NCBI RefSeq assembly: GCF_018255755.1
Contig: NZ_CP073766.1
Span: forward strand, 6,818,501 to 6,882,500
Source: Chitinophaga sp. HK235
GTDB lineage: Bacteria > Bacteroidota > Bacteroidia > Chitinophagales > Chitinophagaceae
Reading direction: 5' to 3'
DNA: 64,000 bases
Shown in pieces: positions 44,319 through 53,536 of the stretch (its first letter is position 1; every line of letters starts with the position of its first letter). The notes under the pieces were generated by a model, which saw only the letters and a program-made list of their open reading frames with translations, did no database searches and was not told the origin of the DNA. Position numbers and translations under genes: made by a program.

Positions 44319-45386
44319 ATGCGCCACAAAGCCCTATATATCGCCGGTACCTTTGGAATACTGCTGATGCTGGCCCATGCCTGTAAGAAGGAAAACAAGG
44401 GCGGTGGTGACGGCAGTATACGGCCTGAACCAGTAACCTTACAGCTGCCTCCAGGCTTTCCGGCGCCGGTATATAGCTTTGCCAACAATCCGCTCACCAA
44501 ACAGGGGATAGCATTAGGTCGCTACATGTTCTATGACTACCGGCTCTCACGCGACAGTACTGTATCCTGTGGTTTCTGTCATCAGAAGTTCGCTGCCTTC
44601 GGACATTTCGACCATGCGCTGAGCCACGGCGTTGGCGGCCAGCAAGGCACCCGCTCCGTGCCCGTCATCTTCAATATGATATGGCAAAGGGAATTTATGT
44701 GGGACGGTGGTGTGAATAACCTGGAAATACAGCCACTGACACCACTTACAGACCACAATGAAATGGCGATGGACCTGAAGGAGCTGTTGAAAAAAATGCA
44801 GGGCGACCCGCAATACCGGCAGAAATTCAAAGATGCCTTTGGTACCGAAGAAGTAACCAGCGAACGCATGTTTAAAGCTATTACCCAGTTTGTGGCTACC
44901 ATGATATCCGGTAATTCCAGGTACGACAGCATTATGCGTAAAGAGCCCGGTGCGGCCTTCAGCCTGGATGAACAGGCCGGCTACCAGATCTTTCAGCAGA
45001 AATGTGCAGCCTGTCATAAAGAGCCGTTGTTTACAGATCTTAGTTACCGCAGCAATGGCTTGCCTTACCTGCCCGCGCTCAACGATGTAGGCAGGATGAA
45101 AATCACCAACAGCACCGGCGATTATCTTAAGTTTAAAGTGCCTTCCCTGCGGAATATCCTGAAAAGCTCGCCCTATATGCACGACGGCCGCTACTTCGAT
45201 ATATTTCAGGTCTTCGACTTCTATGATCACGGTATCAAAGTCACCAGCACTACTGATCCGCTGGTGAGAAACGGTATCCCGCTTTCTGCCCAGGAAAAAA
45301 GACAACTATATCTCTTCCTCAATACCCTCACCGACTATACGCTGATTAATAACAATGCGCTGAGCGAAGTATTAATCACTCCATAA
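44319..45386 (+). CDS. MbnH-like diheme cytochrome c peroxidase
   Basis: A 355-residue periplasmic lipoprotein (C22) with two c-type hemes, C84xxC87H88 (CGFCH) and C229xxC232H233 (CAACH), in the CcP/MauG superfamily. Partnered with MbnP it is the bacterial homologue of MbnH, which oxidises a tryptophan of MbnP; that reaction is established in one methanotroph pair and inferred here. FYDYRLSRDSTVSCGFCHQK and YMHDGRYFDIFQVFDFYDHG are typical. Converges on the glycosylase gene across a strong terminator. Confidence 0.85.
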   Translation: MRHKALYIAGTFGILLMLAHACKKENKGGGDGSIRPEPVTLQLPPGFPAPVYSFANNPLTKQGIALGRYMFYDYRLSRDSTVSCGFCHQKFAAFGHFDHALSHGVGGQQGTRSVPVIFNMIWQREFMWDGGVNNLEIQPLTPLTDHNEMAMDLKELLKKMQGDPQYRQKFKDAFGTEEVTSERMFKAITQFVATMISGNSRYDSIMRKEPGAAFSLDEQAGYQIFQQKCAACHKEPLFTDLSYRSNGLPYLPALNDVGRMKITNSTGDYLKFKVPSLRNILKSSPYMHDGRYFDIFQVFDFYDHGIKVTSTTDPLVRNGIPLSAQEKRQLYLFLNTLTDYTLINNNALSEVLITP

Positions 45387-45407
45387 CGCTGAATGATATA
45401 CGAAAAT

Positions 45408-45456
45408 AAAAGCGAAAGGAGCTATTGAAAATGATCAATAGCTCCTTTCGCTTTTT
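45408..45456. terminator. Bidirectional terminator between MbnH and tag
   Basis: A perfect 21-bp stem (45408-45428 with 45435-45455) with A/T-rich ends. Confidence 0.9.
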
Positions 45457-45501
45457 ATCTCCGCCCATCACATCATCAGAAAAATCACATACATCACAGT
45501 T
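45457..45501 (-). repeat. 3'-end element, copy 3
   Basis: 45 bases, minus-strand sense begins AACTGTGAT and ends GGGCGGAGAT. The TAA stop of tag overlaps its start. Confidence 0.7.
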
Positions 45502-46075
45502 ACGGTTTTCTGGTCCAGCATGTTGTCACATGATCATTCACCATCCCCGTTGCCTGCATATAGGCGTAACAGATAGTAGAGCCTACAAACTTAAATCCGC
45601 GTTTGAGCAGGTCTTTGCTCATAGCGTCGGAGATAGCTGTTTTGGCTGGCACTTCCTGCATGGTTTTGAAATTGTTGACGATAGGCTGATGTTTGACAAA
45701 TGACCAGATGTAATGATCGAAGGAGCCGAATTCCTGTTGCACAGCCAGAAAGGCTTTGGCATTGGAGATGACGGAATTGATCTTTAGTTTGTTACGGATG
45801 ATACCTTCATTCTCCAGCAGTTTGGCTACCTTTTTTTCGTCGTACCTGGCTACCTTTTTAGCGTCCCAGTTATCAAATGCTTTGCGGTAGTTTTCTCTTT
45901 TGACCAGTACGGTGTGCCAGCTGAGTCCGGCTTGTGCTCCTTCGAGGCACAGCAGTTCAAAAAGGTGGCGGTCATCATGACTGGGTTTTCCCCATTCGTT
46001 GTCGTGATAATCTTTGTACAATTGATCTTTAAGGCTCCAGCCGCATCGGCTTTTTTCGGTGGCTATAGTTCCCAT
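45500..46075 (-). CDS. tag: DNA-3-methyladenine glycosylase I
   Basis: A 191-residue HhH-like glycosylase that excises 3-methyladenine from alkylated DNA. Seen: the opening KSRCGWSLKD with zinc cysteine, LYKDYHDNEWGKPSHDDRHL with a zinc histidine, LFELLCLEGAQAGLSWHTVL, and the C-terminal DHVTTCW that gives the last two zinc ligands (zinc-snap). Length is normal. Its start overlaps the DUF4954 stop by 13 bases, so it ends the glmS-DUF4954-tag unit. Confidence 0.93.
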   Translation of the reverse strand: MGTIATEKSRCGWSLKDQLYKDYHDNEWGKPSHDDRHLFELLCLEGAQAGLSWHTVLVKRENYRKAFDNWDAKKVARYDEKKVAKLLENEGIIRNKLKINSVISNAKAFLAVQQEFGSFDHYIWSFVKHQPIVNNFKTMQEVPAKTAISDAMSKDLLKRGFKFVGSTICYAYMQATGMVNDHVTTCWTRKP

Positions 46076-48264
46076 TCATTGATGATTTTTCTCACACGGT
46101 TTTTATACTCACCCAGCTCGTTCAGTGTTTCATTGATGAAGGTGTTATGTTCCAGGCTGCCCAGTACGATATTCATTTCATCAGCATTCTCATATGCCAT
46201 CTGACGGAAGGGGTTTTTATAATCTTTCTCGCGGGAATGACGGATGTTGTGCGTGATCCATTCCATGGTGCGGGTAGAGTCTTCCAGCCATTCAGCCAGT
46301 AGCGCCGGGGTAAGGTTTTTCAAAGATACCTCTTTTATTTCCAATAAACCGGCTACGGCATGTTGTAGTTTGTCTGATGAGTATTCCTTACCGATGGCAA
46401 CATAAGCTTCGTGCAATTGTGGCCAGCCGGAGATCTTGTTTTTTTTGATCTTCTGTTTGAGCGTATTCACGGTTTCCTCTTTCATCAGCTGTCCGCCGAT
46501 GTTGTGCCATTCGCCGCGTTTAGCTGTTTTGACGGCAGCCTGTAAAGCCAGGAAAGATGGTTTGTTGGCAGCGATGATGTTTTTGATACCGTAGAAAACG
46601 ATCAGCTCGCGGAAGATAGCATAGGCTTTGTGTACTTTGAGCAGTTGCACCTCGCGGGAACTGTTTTCCATACCGGTGGCCAATATGGTCAGCTGTGCTA
46701 CTACTTCCGGTTGTTGCAGTAGCAACTCTTTTCCTTTTTTACGTATATCCTTCTCCGTTAGTTCCTTTTTGGGCATGTTATCCGGAAGGGCGAACCAGGC
46801 TTTTCCTACGGCTGCCTCCATGATACCCAGTCCCTCAAACATCTCTTCTACGGAATCGGGAGCCAGAAAATCGTACTCAATGTATTGTGTTTTGTCTGTC
46901 CGTTTGTCCCGGTCTACGTATTTCCAGGAGTTGCGGGCAATCGCGTACATGTTGTACATGAACCAGTAGCCGGGCATTACTTTGAGCCGGTTGTCATGTT
47001 CATCATTGAGTATGAGGCTGAAAGGGATATTGATATGCAGTTCTGACATATAATTCCCTTTGGAGATGAGGGTAAAGGTGGCAAACTTTGAATTGTGTTT
47101 GAGGCTTACGCAGAGGCCGGGCCAGAAGCCTCTGCCGGCAATGACTTCACCATCTGCTCCGCGTGAGTTGTGGTTGGAGCCGATAGTGGCGCCGGCGGCC
47201 ATATTGCTTTGCCCCATGATCAGTGCAGCGCACAGGAAAGAGTTGTTGTGGTGCTGTTCATGTGCCGGGAAAATCAGTGAATTCAACACTTCGCAGCAGG
47301 AGATGGTGGCGTTGTTACCCAGATAGGAGTTGATCAGGCGTGCACCATATTTCAGCTGTGAATGCGAAGCCATCACAAAACGCACGGCTTTCACGCCATA
47401 AAACACCCGGCATCCGTAACCGATGATACCATTCACCAGCTCGCATCCTTCCCCGATCTGGGAAGCGGCATCGCTGGTACTGTTGATGGTAAGGTTCTTC
47501 AGTTTGTTGGCGCCTTTAAGGTAAGCATCAGTGCCGATGGTGACATCTTTAATGATCTTGCAGTTTTTGATCACGGTACGATCACCTACCATACCGTAGT
47601 AGCCACGTCGTTTATCAAACTGTTTTTCAGTAAAGGCTTTGAACTGCTGCTGCAGCTGCAGATCGTCGCGGTAGCGTGTCCAGAGATAGGCATCGCCGGG
47701 AAGCATGCCGTCGAAGGGCATAACACTTCTGCCACCGTTTTCGTTGCACAGCTCCAGCTGTATGCGGCCACTTTCCTGTTCACCATCTTTTAAAATACCA
47801 TTCCCGAATTTGGCATAGTCGGTGGTGGCCATTTCATTCACATTGGCTACAATCACTTCGTTGCCCAGGATATAATGAGACAGGTAGTTGACATTATGTA
47901 CCACTACATTGTCTCCGAAATCGCAGGCGCAGATAGTGCTGTTGTACAGCCCTACCGGCAGGCGCAGGTTGTGAAATTCCAGATAGTACGGTTCCAGTTT
48001 GCCGATGCGAACCATGCCAAAAAAGTGGCAGTGCTGCACCAGCTGAGGATTAAATTCATTGGAAACAAAAATATTGTTCCAGTCATCAGAACTATTGTCG
48101 TTTCGTACCAGTGCTTCCACTTCATGGGCCAGCAGTCTTCTGTAATGATCCTGCCGGTTCCATTGTTCATTACGCAGGTAGTATTCGTCTTTACCTTTGG
48201 GTAACGGGGTCTCAATAAAGTTGTACCCCAGTTCGGATAGAGGCTTTTTTTTGATGTTGTTCAT
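46063..48264 (-). CDS. DUF4954 family protein (left-handed beta-helix)
   Basis: A 733-residue cytosolic protein with a hexapeptide-repeat-rich middle (NKLKNLTINSTSDAASQIGE, YLGNNATISCCEVLNSLIFP and similar, about 200-360), the left-handed beta-helix of acyl/UDP-sugar transferases such as GlmU. The rest is helical. DUF4954 has no assigned function; its place 14 bases after glmS suggests a nucleotide-sugar role, as glmS feeds UDP-GlcNAc synthesis. Only inference. Confidence 0.8.
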   Translation of the reverse strand: MNNIKKKPLSELGYNFIETPLPKGKDEYYLRNEQWNRQDHYRRLLAHEVEALVRNDNSSDDWNNIFVSNEFNPQLVQHCHFFGMVRIGKLEPYYLEFHNLRLPVGLYNSTICACDFGDNVVVHNVNYLSHYILGNEVIVANVNEMATTDYAKFGNGILKDGEQESGRIQLELCNENGGRSVMPFDGMLPGDAYLWTRYRDDLQLQQQFKAFTEKQFDKRRGYYGMVGDRTVIKNCKIIKDVTIGTDAYLKGANKLKNLTINSTSDAASQIGEGCELVNGIIGYGCRVFYGVKAVRFVMASHSQLKYGARLINSYLGNNATISCCEVLNSLIFPAHEQHHNNSFLCAALIMGQSNMAAGATIGSNHNSRGADGEVIAGRGFWPGLCVSLKHNSKFATFTLISKGNYMSELHINIPFSLILNDEHDNRLKVMPGYWFMYNMYAIARNSWKYVDRDKRTDKTQYIEYDFLAPDSVEEMFEGLGIMEAAVGKAWFALPDNMPKKELTEKDIRKKGKELLLQQPEVVAQLTILATGMENSSREVQLLKVHKAYAIFRELIVFYGIKNIIAANKPSFLALQAAVKTAKRGEWHNIGGQLMKEETVNTLKQKIKKNKISGWPQLHEAYVAIGKEYSSDKLQHAVAGLLEIKEVSLKNLTPALLAEWLEDSTRTMEWITHNIRHSREKDYKNPFRQMAYENADEMNIVLGSLEHNTFINETLNELGEYKNRVRKIINEWEL

Positions 48265-48278
48265 GGATAAGATCTTTG

Positions 48279-50114
48279 TTATTCAACAGTCACACTCTTG
48301 GCGAGATTCCTCGGTTTATCAACGTCAAACCCTTTTAATACGCCGATGTGGTAGGCGAGTAATTGCAGCGGTATAACGGAGATAATCGGAGCAACCAGCT
48401 CATCCGCTGAAGGTACAAAAATAACATCGTCTGCCATGGGAGGAATGGTTTGATCGCCTTCTGTTACAACGGCGATCACTTTGCCTTTGCGGGCTTTTAT
48501 TTCCTGTATGTTGGAAACAATTTTTTCGTAGTAGCTGTCTTTGGTAGCCACAATCACTACGGGCAGGTTTTCATCTACCAGTGCGATAGGGCCATGTTTC
48601 ATTTCTGCCGCAGGATAACCTTCGGCATGGATGTAAGAGATCTCTTTCAGTTTCAGTGCACCTTCCAGTGCTACGGGGAAGTTGTAGCCACGGCCCAGAT
48701 ATAGGAAGTCACGTGCATCTTTATACTTCGCAGCAATCTGTTTTACCTGGTCGTCGAGTTTAAGAGCAGTCGCTACTTTATCGGATATCTGTTCCAGCTC
48801 ATCGAGCAGGTACTGGAAACGTTGTTGGGTGATGGAGCCTTTTTCTGAAGCTATCTTCAGGCCTACAAGGCAGAGTACTGCCAGCTGTGCGGTGAATGCT
48901 TTGGTGCTGGCTACGCCGATTTCCGGGCCTGCATGCGTATAGGCGCCGGCGTGAGACATGCGAGCAATGGAAGAACCTACTACGTTACAGATGCCGAGAA
49001 TGATAGCGCCTTTTTCTTTGGCAGCTTCAATGGCTACCAGCGTATCAGCTGTTTCGCCAGACTGGGATACGGCTATGATCACGTCACCAGGGCCTACCAC
49101 CGGATTGCGGTAGCGGAACTCAGAAGCGTACTCTACTTCCACCGGTATGCGGCATAGTTCCTCGATCATATATTCAGCGATAAGGCCGGCATGCCAGGAG
49201 GTGCCGCAGGCCACGATAATGATACGTTGGGCGTTGCTGAGGGTTTCCGCGTATTCACGGATACCACCCATAGTGAGTGTACCTTTTTTAGCATCCAGAC
49301 GCCCACGCAGACTATCAAAAATTGTTTGCGGCTGCTCAAAAATCTCTTTGAGCATAAAATGGGCATAACCACCTTTTTCAATAGCAGCCAGCTCAATGTC
49401 CAGCTTTTGTATGTAAGGGGTCTGTCTTTCGTTGGAGATATTTTTCAGGATCAGCTCGTCGGCTTTGATAATAGCGATTTCGTAGTCGTTTACATACACT
49501 ACTTCTTTCGTGTATTCCACGATAGGAGAGGCGTCGGAAGCGAGGAAGTGTTCTCCTTTGCCTACGCCTATTACCAGCGGGCTGCCTTTACGGGCGGCGA
49601 TGAGTGTATCAGGGTTGTCTGCATCGATCAGTACAATCACATAGGCGCCCACGACTCTTTTTAAGGCAATGCGGAGGGCTTCCTCCAGCGGGCACTGGTT
49701 CTGTTGTTTGATCTCTTCGATAAAATGCAGCAACACTTCGGTGTCAGTATCACTTTGAAAAACATGTCCTTTTTTGCTCAGCTCCTGCTTCAGCTGTACA
49801 TAGTTTTCGATGATGCCGTTGTGTACCATGGAAAGTTTTCCGTCACCGGAAAGGTGGGGGTGGGCATTACGGTCGCAGGGCTCTCCGTGTGTGGCCCAGC
49901 GGGTATGTCCGATGGCAATGGAGCTGCGCATATCATAGCTGGATGCGTACTCTTCCAATGCCGCTACTTTGTCTTTTTTCTTGTATACCTGAAGTCCGTC
50001 GTTGATAATGGCTACGCCTGCGCTGTCGTAACCGCGGTATTCCAGTCTTTTAAGGCCTTTCAATACTACCGGGTATGCTTCTCTGTGCCCGATGTAAGCT
50101 ACAATTCCACACAT
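48279..50114 (-). CDS. glmS: Glutamine--fructose-6-phosphate aminotransferase
   Basis: A 611-residue enzyme making glucosamine-6-phosphate for the cell wall. N-terminal Ntn glutaminase with nucleophile C2 (MCGIVAYIGH), TRWATHGEPCDRNAHPH; C-terminal two SIS isomerase domains with CGTSWHAGL, SQSGETADTL, STKAFTAQ and ending RNLAKSVTVE. Full length. No glmS ribozyme was seen in the 270 bases upstream. First gene of glmS-DUF4954-tag. Confidence 0.98.
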   Translation of the reverse strand: MCGIVAYIGHREAYPVVLKGLKRLEYRGYDSAGVAIINDGLQVYKKKDKVAALEEYASSYDMRSSIAIGHTRWATHGEPCDRNAHPHLSGDGKLSMVHNGIIENYVQLKQELSKKGHVFQSDTDTEVLLHFIEEIKQQNQCPLEEALRIALKRVVGAYVIVLIDADNPDTLIAARKGSPLVIGVGKGEHFLASDASPIVEYTKEVVYVNDYEIAIIKADELILKNISNERQTPYIQKLDIELAAIEKGGYAHFMLKEIFEQPQTIFDSLRGRLDAKKGTLTMGGIREYAETLSNAQRIIIVACGTSWHAGLIAEYMIEELCRIPVEVEYASEFRYRNPVVGPGDVIIAVSQSGETADTLVAIEAAKEKGAIILGICNVVGSSIARMSHAGAYTHAGPEIGVASTKAFTAQLAVLCLVGLKIASEKGSITQQRFQYLLDELEQISDKVATALKLDDQVKQIAAKYKDARDFLYLGRGYNFPVALEGALKLKEISYIHAEGYPAAEMKHGPIALVDENLPVVIVATKDSYYEKIVSNIQEIKARKGKVIAVVTEGDQTIPPMADDVIFVPSADELVAPIISVIPLQLLAYHIGVLKGFDVDKPRNLAKSVTVE

Positions 50115-50262
50115 GTGTTTAATCGCGTTTTTGGTGAGGGTGTTGATTGCAATATCGCATAAATTGTGAAAATAACACCAGTTGATGTTAATAAAATATA
50201 ATATAAGATATGGTTCCTGTGTGTGTGCATTTCACATAACGTGCATTCTAAAATAAAATGAA

Positions 50263-50328
50263 AAAGGGAATATAGTGCGCGATTAACCGAATGTTAATAT
50301 CCGGATCATCGTTCACTATATCCCCTTT
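50263..50328 (-). terminator. Hairpin terminator of the S9 peptidase gene
   Basis: A 21-base arm (50263-50283) pairs with 50308-50328 with few mismatches; on the minus strand it is followed by a U-run. A smaller hairpin CGGATTTTAA/TTAAAATCCG lies between it and the stop (50338-50373). Confidence 0.7.
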
Positions 50329-50383
50329 GATGTATAACGGATTTTAATCGCTTAGATCTTCGCTTAAAATCCGGGTTTGTTAA

Positions 50384-52756
50384 TTACTTCAATAACGTAT
50401 TCTCAAACAAATGTAAGATTCTTTTGTATTCATCGGTCCAACTGCTGGGGACAGTAAATCCATGATCTTCCACAGGATAAACTGCCAGCTCCCAATTATC
50501 TTTTCCCAGTTCTATCAATCGTTGAGACAACCGCACAATATCCTGGAAGTGTACGTTGGTGTCTACCATACCGTGGCACATCAGCAGTTTCCCTTTCAGT
50601 CCATCTGCAAAATAGATGGGAGAGGAGCGGTGGTAAGCAATACTATCGGTGAATGGTTCATTCAGGATATTGCTCGTATAGCCGTGATTGTAATGTGCCC
50701 AGTCGGTAACGGAACGTAGTGCAGCACCGGAGGCAAATACACCCGGTTTGGTAAACATTGCCATCAGTGTCATAAAGCCACCATAGCTGCCGCCATAGAT
50801 ACCGATACGGTTCGCGTCTACCTGCAATTTCTCTGCCAGATATTTTGCTGCGTCTACTTCATCATCGAGATCTTTGCCGCCCATAAAGCGATAGATACCG
50901 GTGCGCCAGTTGCGGCCATAGCCGGCACTGCCGCGGTAGTCTACATCCAGTACGGTATAACCTTTGTCGGTAAGCAGGTTGTGGAACATGTATTCCCTGA
51001 AGTAGTTGCTCCACCATTTATGTGCATTCTGCAGATAACCGGCACCATGAACGAAGATAACGGCAGCGCCGTTTTTCTTTGCCGGGTCCGGTGTATAGAG
51101 GCGCGCATATACCGGTTGGTTGTCGCGGGCAGTAAAAGTGATCACCTGCGGATCACGCCAGGGGTAGGAACGGAATTCTTCAGATTGTGCCTGATGTGTG
51201 ATCTGTACAGGTTTGGCGCCTGCGCTGTTGGGCTGCAGATACAGCTCCCAGGGTTTGTTGGAATAGGAGTAACGATAGGCGATCCATTTTTCATCCGGGG
51301 AGATGCTGACTTCATGGGCTCCCTGCAGGGAAGTCAGTCTTTCGGCTTTGCCACCGGTAACGGCTATACGATATAACTGTTTTTCACCAGGATGTATTTC
51401 ATTGGTGATGATGTAAAAATATTTTTTGTCGTGGGACAGCTGCGCATCCTGGACTTCGTACGCACCACTGGTCAGTTGCTGGCTTTGACCAGTCGCTACC
51501 TGAGTGGTGTACAGATGGGAGTAGCCGCTGGCTTCCGACTGGAACCAGCAGGTGTTTTCATCTATCCAGCCCAGGTTGCTGCCACCCATGCTCCAGCCTA
51601 TACCAGGACCAGCGATCCAGGCTTCATCTCTTTGACGGTTGATGGTTTTTAGTTGGCCGGTGGCGGGGTCCAGCAAAGCGATCCAGCGGTCTTTGTTGTC
51701 CTGTGACCGGATGTCAACAATGGCATGGTTACCTTGTTCAGACCAGTAGGGGCCATTTACAATTACTTCCCTGACTACGGCGCTGTCTCTGCCGGGGTAG
51801 TCTTTTGAAAAGTCGGGCAGGTCCTTAATACCGGTGATATTGGAAGTGACGATAGGCAGTACGGTGTCGCGCTGGCGGTCGTACAGGAAACTTTCGAAGC
51901 TACCCTGGGGAGCACCCACCTTATCACGGGAACGGATATCCGTAGTGAAGCCGGTGGAAGTCACAAATTCGGGCACGATGGTATTACGGGCATCAGCGAC
52001 TGCCTTGTAGAGGCGGTAGGTGATATAGCGGCCATCAGGGCTTATTTGTACATTCTGCAGTTTTTTATCGTTGAGATACAGGCTGCGTAATGGTTTGGGG
52101 TCGTATTGTTTATTGAAGGCAGTGGCGGCATCCGCTTTGGTTTTTTTATCGCGGATGATGGCCATCAGCTCCAGCTGCTGTGCTTTGAGATATCTTTCTT
52201 CTGCATTGCCCTTGTCTTTATCGGCTTTTTCAGCAGGAGGTTTGCTGCCGGTTTCGAAGCTGGTCAACTGGGTAGTGGTGCCAGTGGTCCGGTCCCAGGC
52301 AAAGAGGTCGCGGTTTTGCTGATATACCACCTGCCGGCCGCCAAAGCTGAATACAGGTCTGGTTTCAGTGGCTGTGGTGCTGGTGATGCGGATGGTCTTA
52401 CCGGTTTTGATATCCAGCAGGAAAATATCTCCCTGATAACTATAGACCAGCAATGACCGGTCCTGGTTGTAAGTGCCTTCAGATCTGGCTGCTATCAGAG
52501 AACGTTCGGCTGCTGCGGTTTTAACGGGCGTATTGTTTTTAATACCGGTGGCATAGAGGGAGTCGGCAAGTTGTTTGTCCGGATTCCAGTTGAAATACAC
52601 TGTCTGGTTGTCGGTTCCCCAGAACACATTGTCGGGGGAGGTGCCTATCCATTTAGGATCGCGCATGATTTTTTCTACCGTAAGCGGCCCCGGTTGTTGG
52701 GCATAGAGACTGTTGGCTGATAAAAAAATGATGGCGGGCAGTACCCATTTTGTCAT
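50384..52756 (-). CDS. S9 family (prolyl-oligopeptidase/DPP-IV type) serine peptidase, exported
   Basis: A 790-residue exported peptidase (signal MTKWVLPAIIFLSANSLYAQ). The N-terminal two thirds form a beta-propeller with WD/PD40-like repeats (VSISPDEKWIAYRYSYSN and others). The C-terminal alpha/beta hydrolase has the catalytic serine in YGGSYGGFMT (about 655), aspartate in MCHGMVDTNVHF (about 731) and histidine in VEDHGF (about 763). Cleavage after proline is the family norm; the precise specificity is unknown. Confidence 0.92.
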   Translation of the reverse strand: MTKWVLPAIIFLSANSLYAQQPGPLTVEKIMRDPKWIGTSPDNVFWGTDNQTVYFNWNPDKQLADSLYATGIKNNTPVKTAAAERSLIAARSEGTYNQDRSLLVYSYQGDIFLLDIKTGKTIRITSTTATETRPVFSFGGRQVVYQQNRDLFAWDRTTGTTTQLTSFETGSKPPAEKADKDKGNAEERYLKAQQLELMAIIRDKKTKADAATAFNKQYDPKPLRSLYLNDKKLQNVQISPDGRYITYRLYKAVADARNTIVPEFVTSTGFTTDIRSRDKVGAPQGSFESFLYDRQRDTVLPIVTSNITGIKDLPDFSKDYPGRDSAVVREVIVNGPYWSEQGNHAIVDIRSQDNKDRWIALLDPATGQLKTINRQRDEAWIAGPGIGWSMGGSNLGWIDENTCWFQSEASGYSHLYTTQVATGQSQQLTSGAYEVQDAQLSHDKKYFYIITNEIHPGEKQLYRIAVTGGKAERLTSLQGAHEVSISPDEKWIAYRYSYSNKPWELYLQPNSAGAKPVQITHQAQSEEFRSYPWRDPQVITFTARDNQPVYARLYTPDPAKKNGAAVIFVHGAGYLQNAHKWWSNYFREYMFHNLLTDKGYTVLDVDYRGSAGYGRNWRTGIYRFMGGKDLDDEVDAAKYLAEKLQVDANRIGIYGGSYGGFMTLMAMFTKPGVFASGAALRSVTDWAHYNHGYTSNILNEPFTDSIAYHRSSPIYFADGLKGKLLMCHGMVDTNVHFQDIVRLSQRLIELGKDNWELAVYPVEDHGFTVPSSWTDEYKRILHLFENTLLK

Positions 52757-52858
52757 AGCAGTTGTTTATTTTGTTGGCTGATAAATGTAACAGTTTAATC
52801 ATAAATTGCTGTAAATTTTGGATAGACGTACGGCGTTTATCTGTAATCATGCTGCCAT

Positions 52859-53395
52859 ATGCGCTTATACCCTGTTTTATGTGCCTTCGTTCTATTGGCT
52901 GCCTGCAAGCCCAAGCCGCCACAGCGCCAGCCAGTGCCGGTATCGGAAGACACCACTTTCCTCACGGGCACATTCTATGTAGTCAGGCACGCAGAACGAT
53001 TTCCGGGAGCAGACACCTGCCTTACACCAGAAGGGTTTAAAAGAGCCGGTTTTTTATATGAAAGGCTGAAAAATGCCCATCTCGACAAGATCTATCTCAC
53101 TCCTTACCTGCGTAGTATCCAAACTGCCGACAGTCTGCGGATCAAACTGCATCTCGATACCTGCTTCTATAAAGCAGATACTACGGGCGAATCACTGATA
53201 TATGAAATCACCCGCCATGGCGACTGGGGCAAGCGTTTGCTTATCATCGGCCACAGCAATACGCTGGTACCTTTGCTGCACAGCCTCCGGGCCCGGCCTC
53301 ATATGGCTACCATCGGCGAACACGAATACGATTGGCTCTTCATTGTCCGTAAAACATCGGCGGGCAGCAGCCTCACAGAAGACTGTTATCCATAA
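52859..53395 (+). CDS. Histidine phosphatase superfamily lipoprotein
   Basis: A 178-residue lipoprotein (lipobox LAAC, C16) with the phosphoglycerate-mutase-like fold. R43-H44 in VVRHAERFPG is the phosphohistidine motif, SIQTAD carries a second arginine context, and IIGHSNTL has the second histidine. Members are phosphatases; substrate here is unknown. Lipid attachment is unusual for this superfamily and places it at the cell envelope. Confidence 0.85.
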   Translation: MRLYPVLCAFVLLAACKPKPPQRQPVPVSEDTTFLTGTFYVVRHAERFPGADTCLTPEGFKRAGFLYERLKNAHLDKIYLTPYLRSIQTADSLRIKLHLDTCFYKADTTGESLIYEITRHGDWGKRLLIIGHSNTLVPLLHSLRARPHMATIGEHEYDWLFIVRKTSAGSSLTEDCYP

Positions 53396-53403
53396 TCAAC
53401 ATA

Positions 53404-53446
53404 AAAGGAAATGGCCCATTGATTGGATCAATGGGCCATTTCCTTT
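53404..53446. terminator. Bidirectional terminator between phosphatase and mgtE
   Basis: A perfect 20-bp stem (53404-53423 with 53427-53446) with a 3-base loop. Confidence 0.9.
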
Positions 53447-53486
53447 ATAATTCGCTTTAATCTTCGCTCTATTTATCTCCGCTTTA

Positions 53487-53532
53487 ATCTCCGCCTATCA
53501 GGAGAATCATCAACATCATAAAAATCACAGTT
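53487..53532 (-). repeat. 3'-end element, copy 4
   Basis: 46 bases, minus-strand sense begins AACTGTGAT and ends GGCGGAGAT; the mgtE TAA stop is a few bases upstream. Partial re-iterations of GCGGAGAT/GCGAAGAT with AAAGCG follow toward the terminator. Confidence 0.75.
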
Positions 53533-53536
53533 ACAG

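Noticed and set aside
50115..50383. glmS ribozyme
   Set aside because: No ribozyme core in the upstream region; this class is known mainly from Firmicutes.
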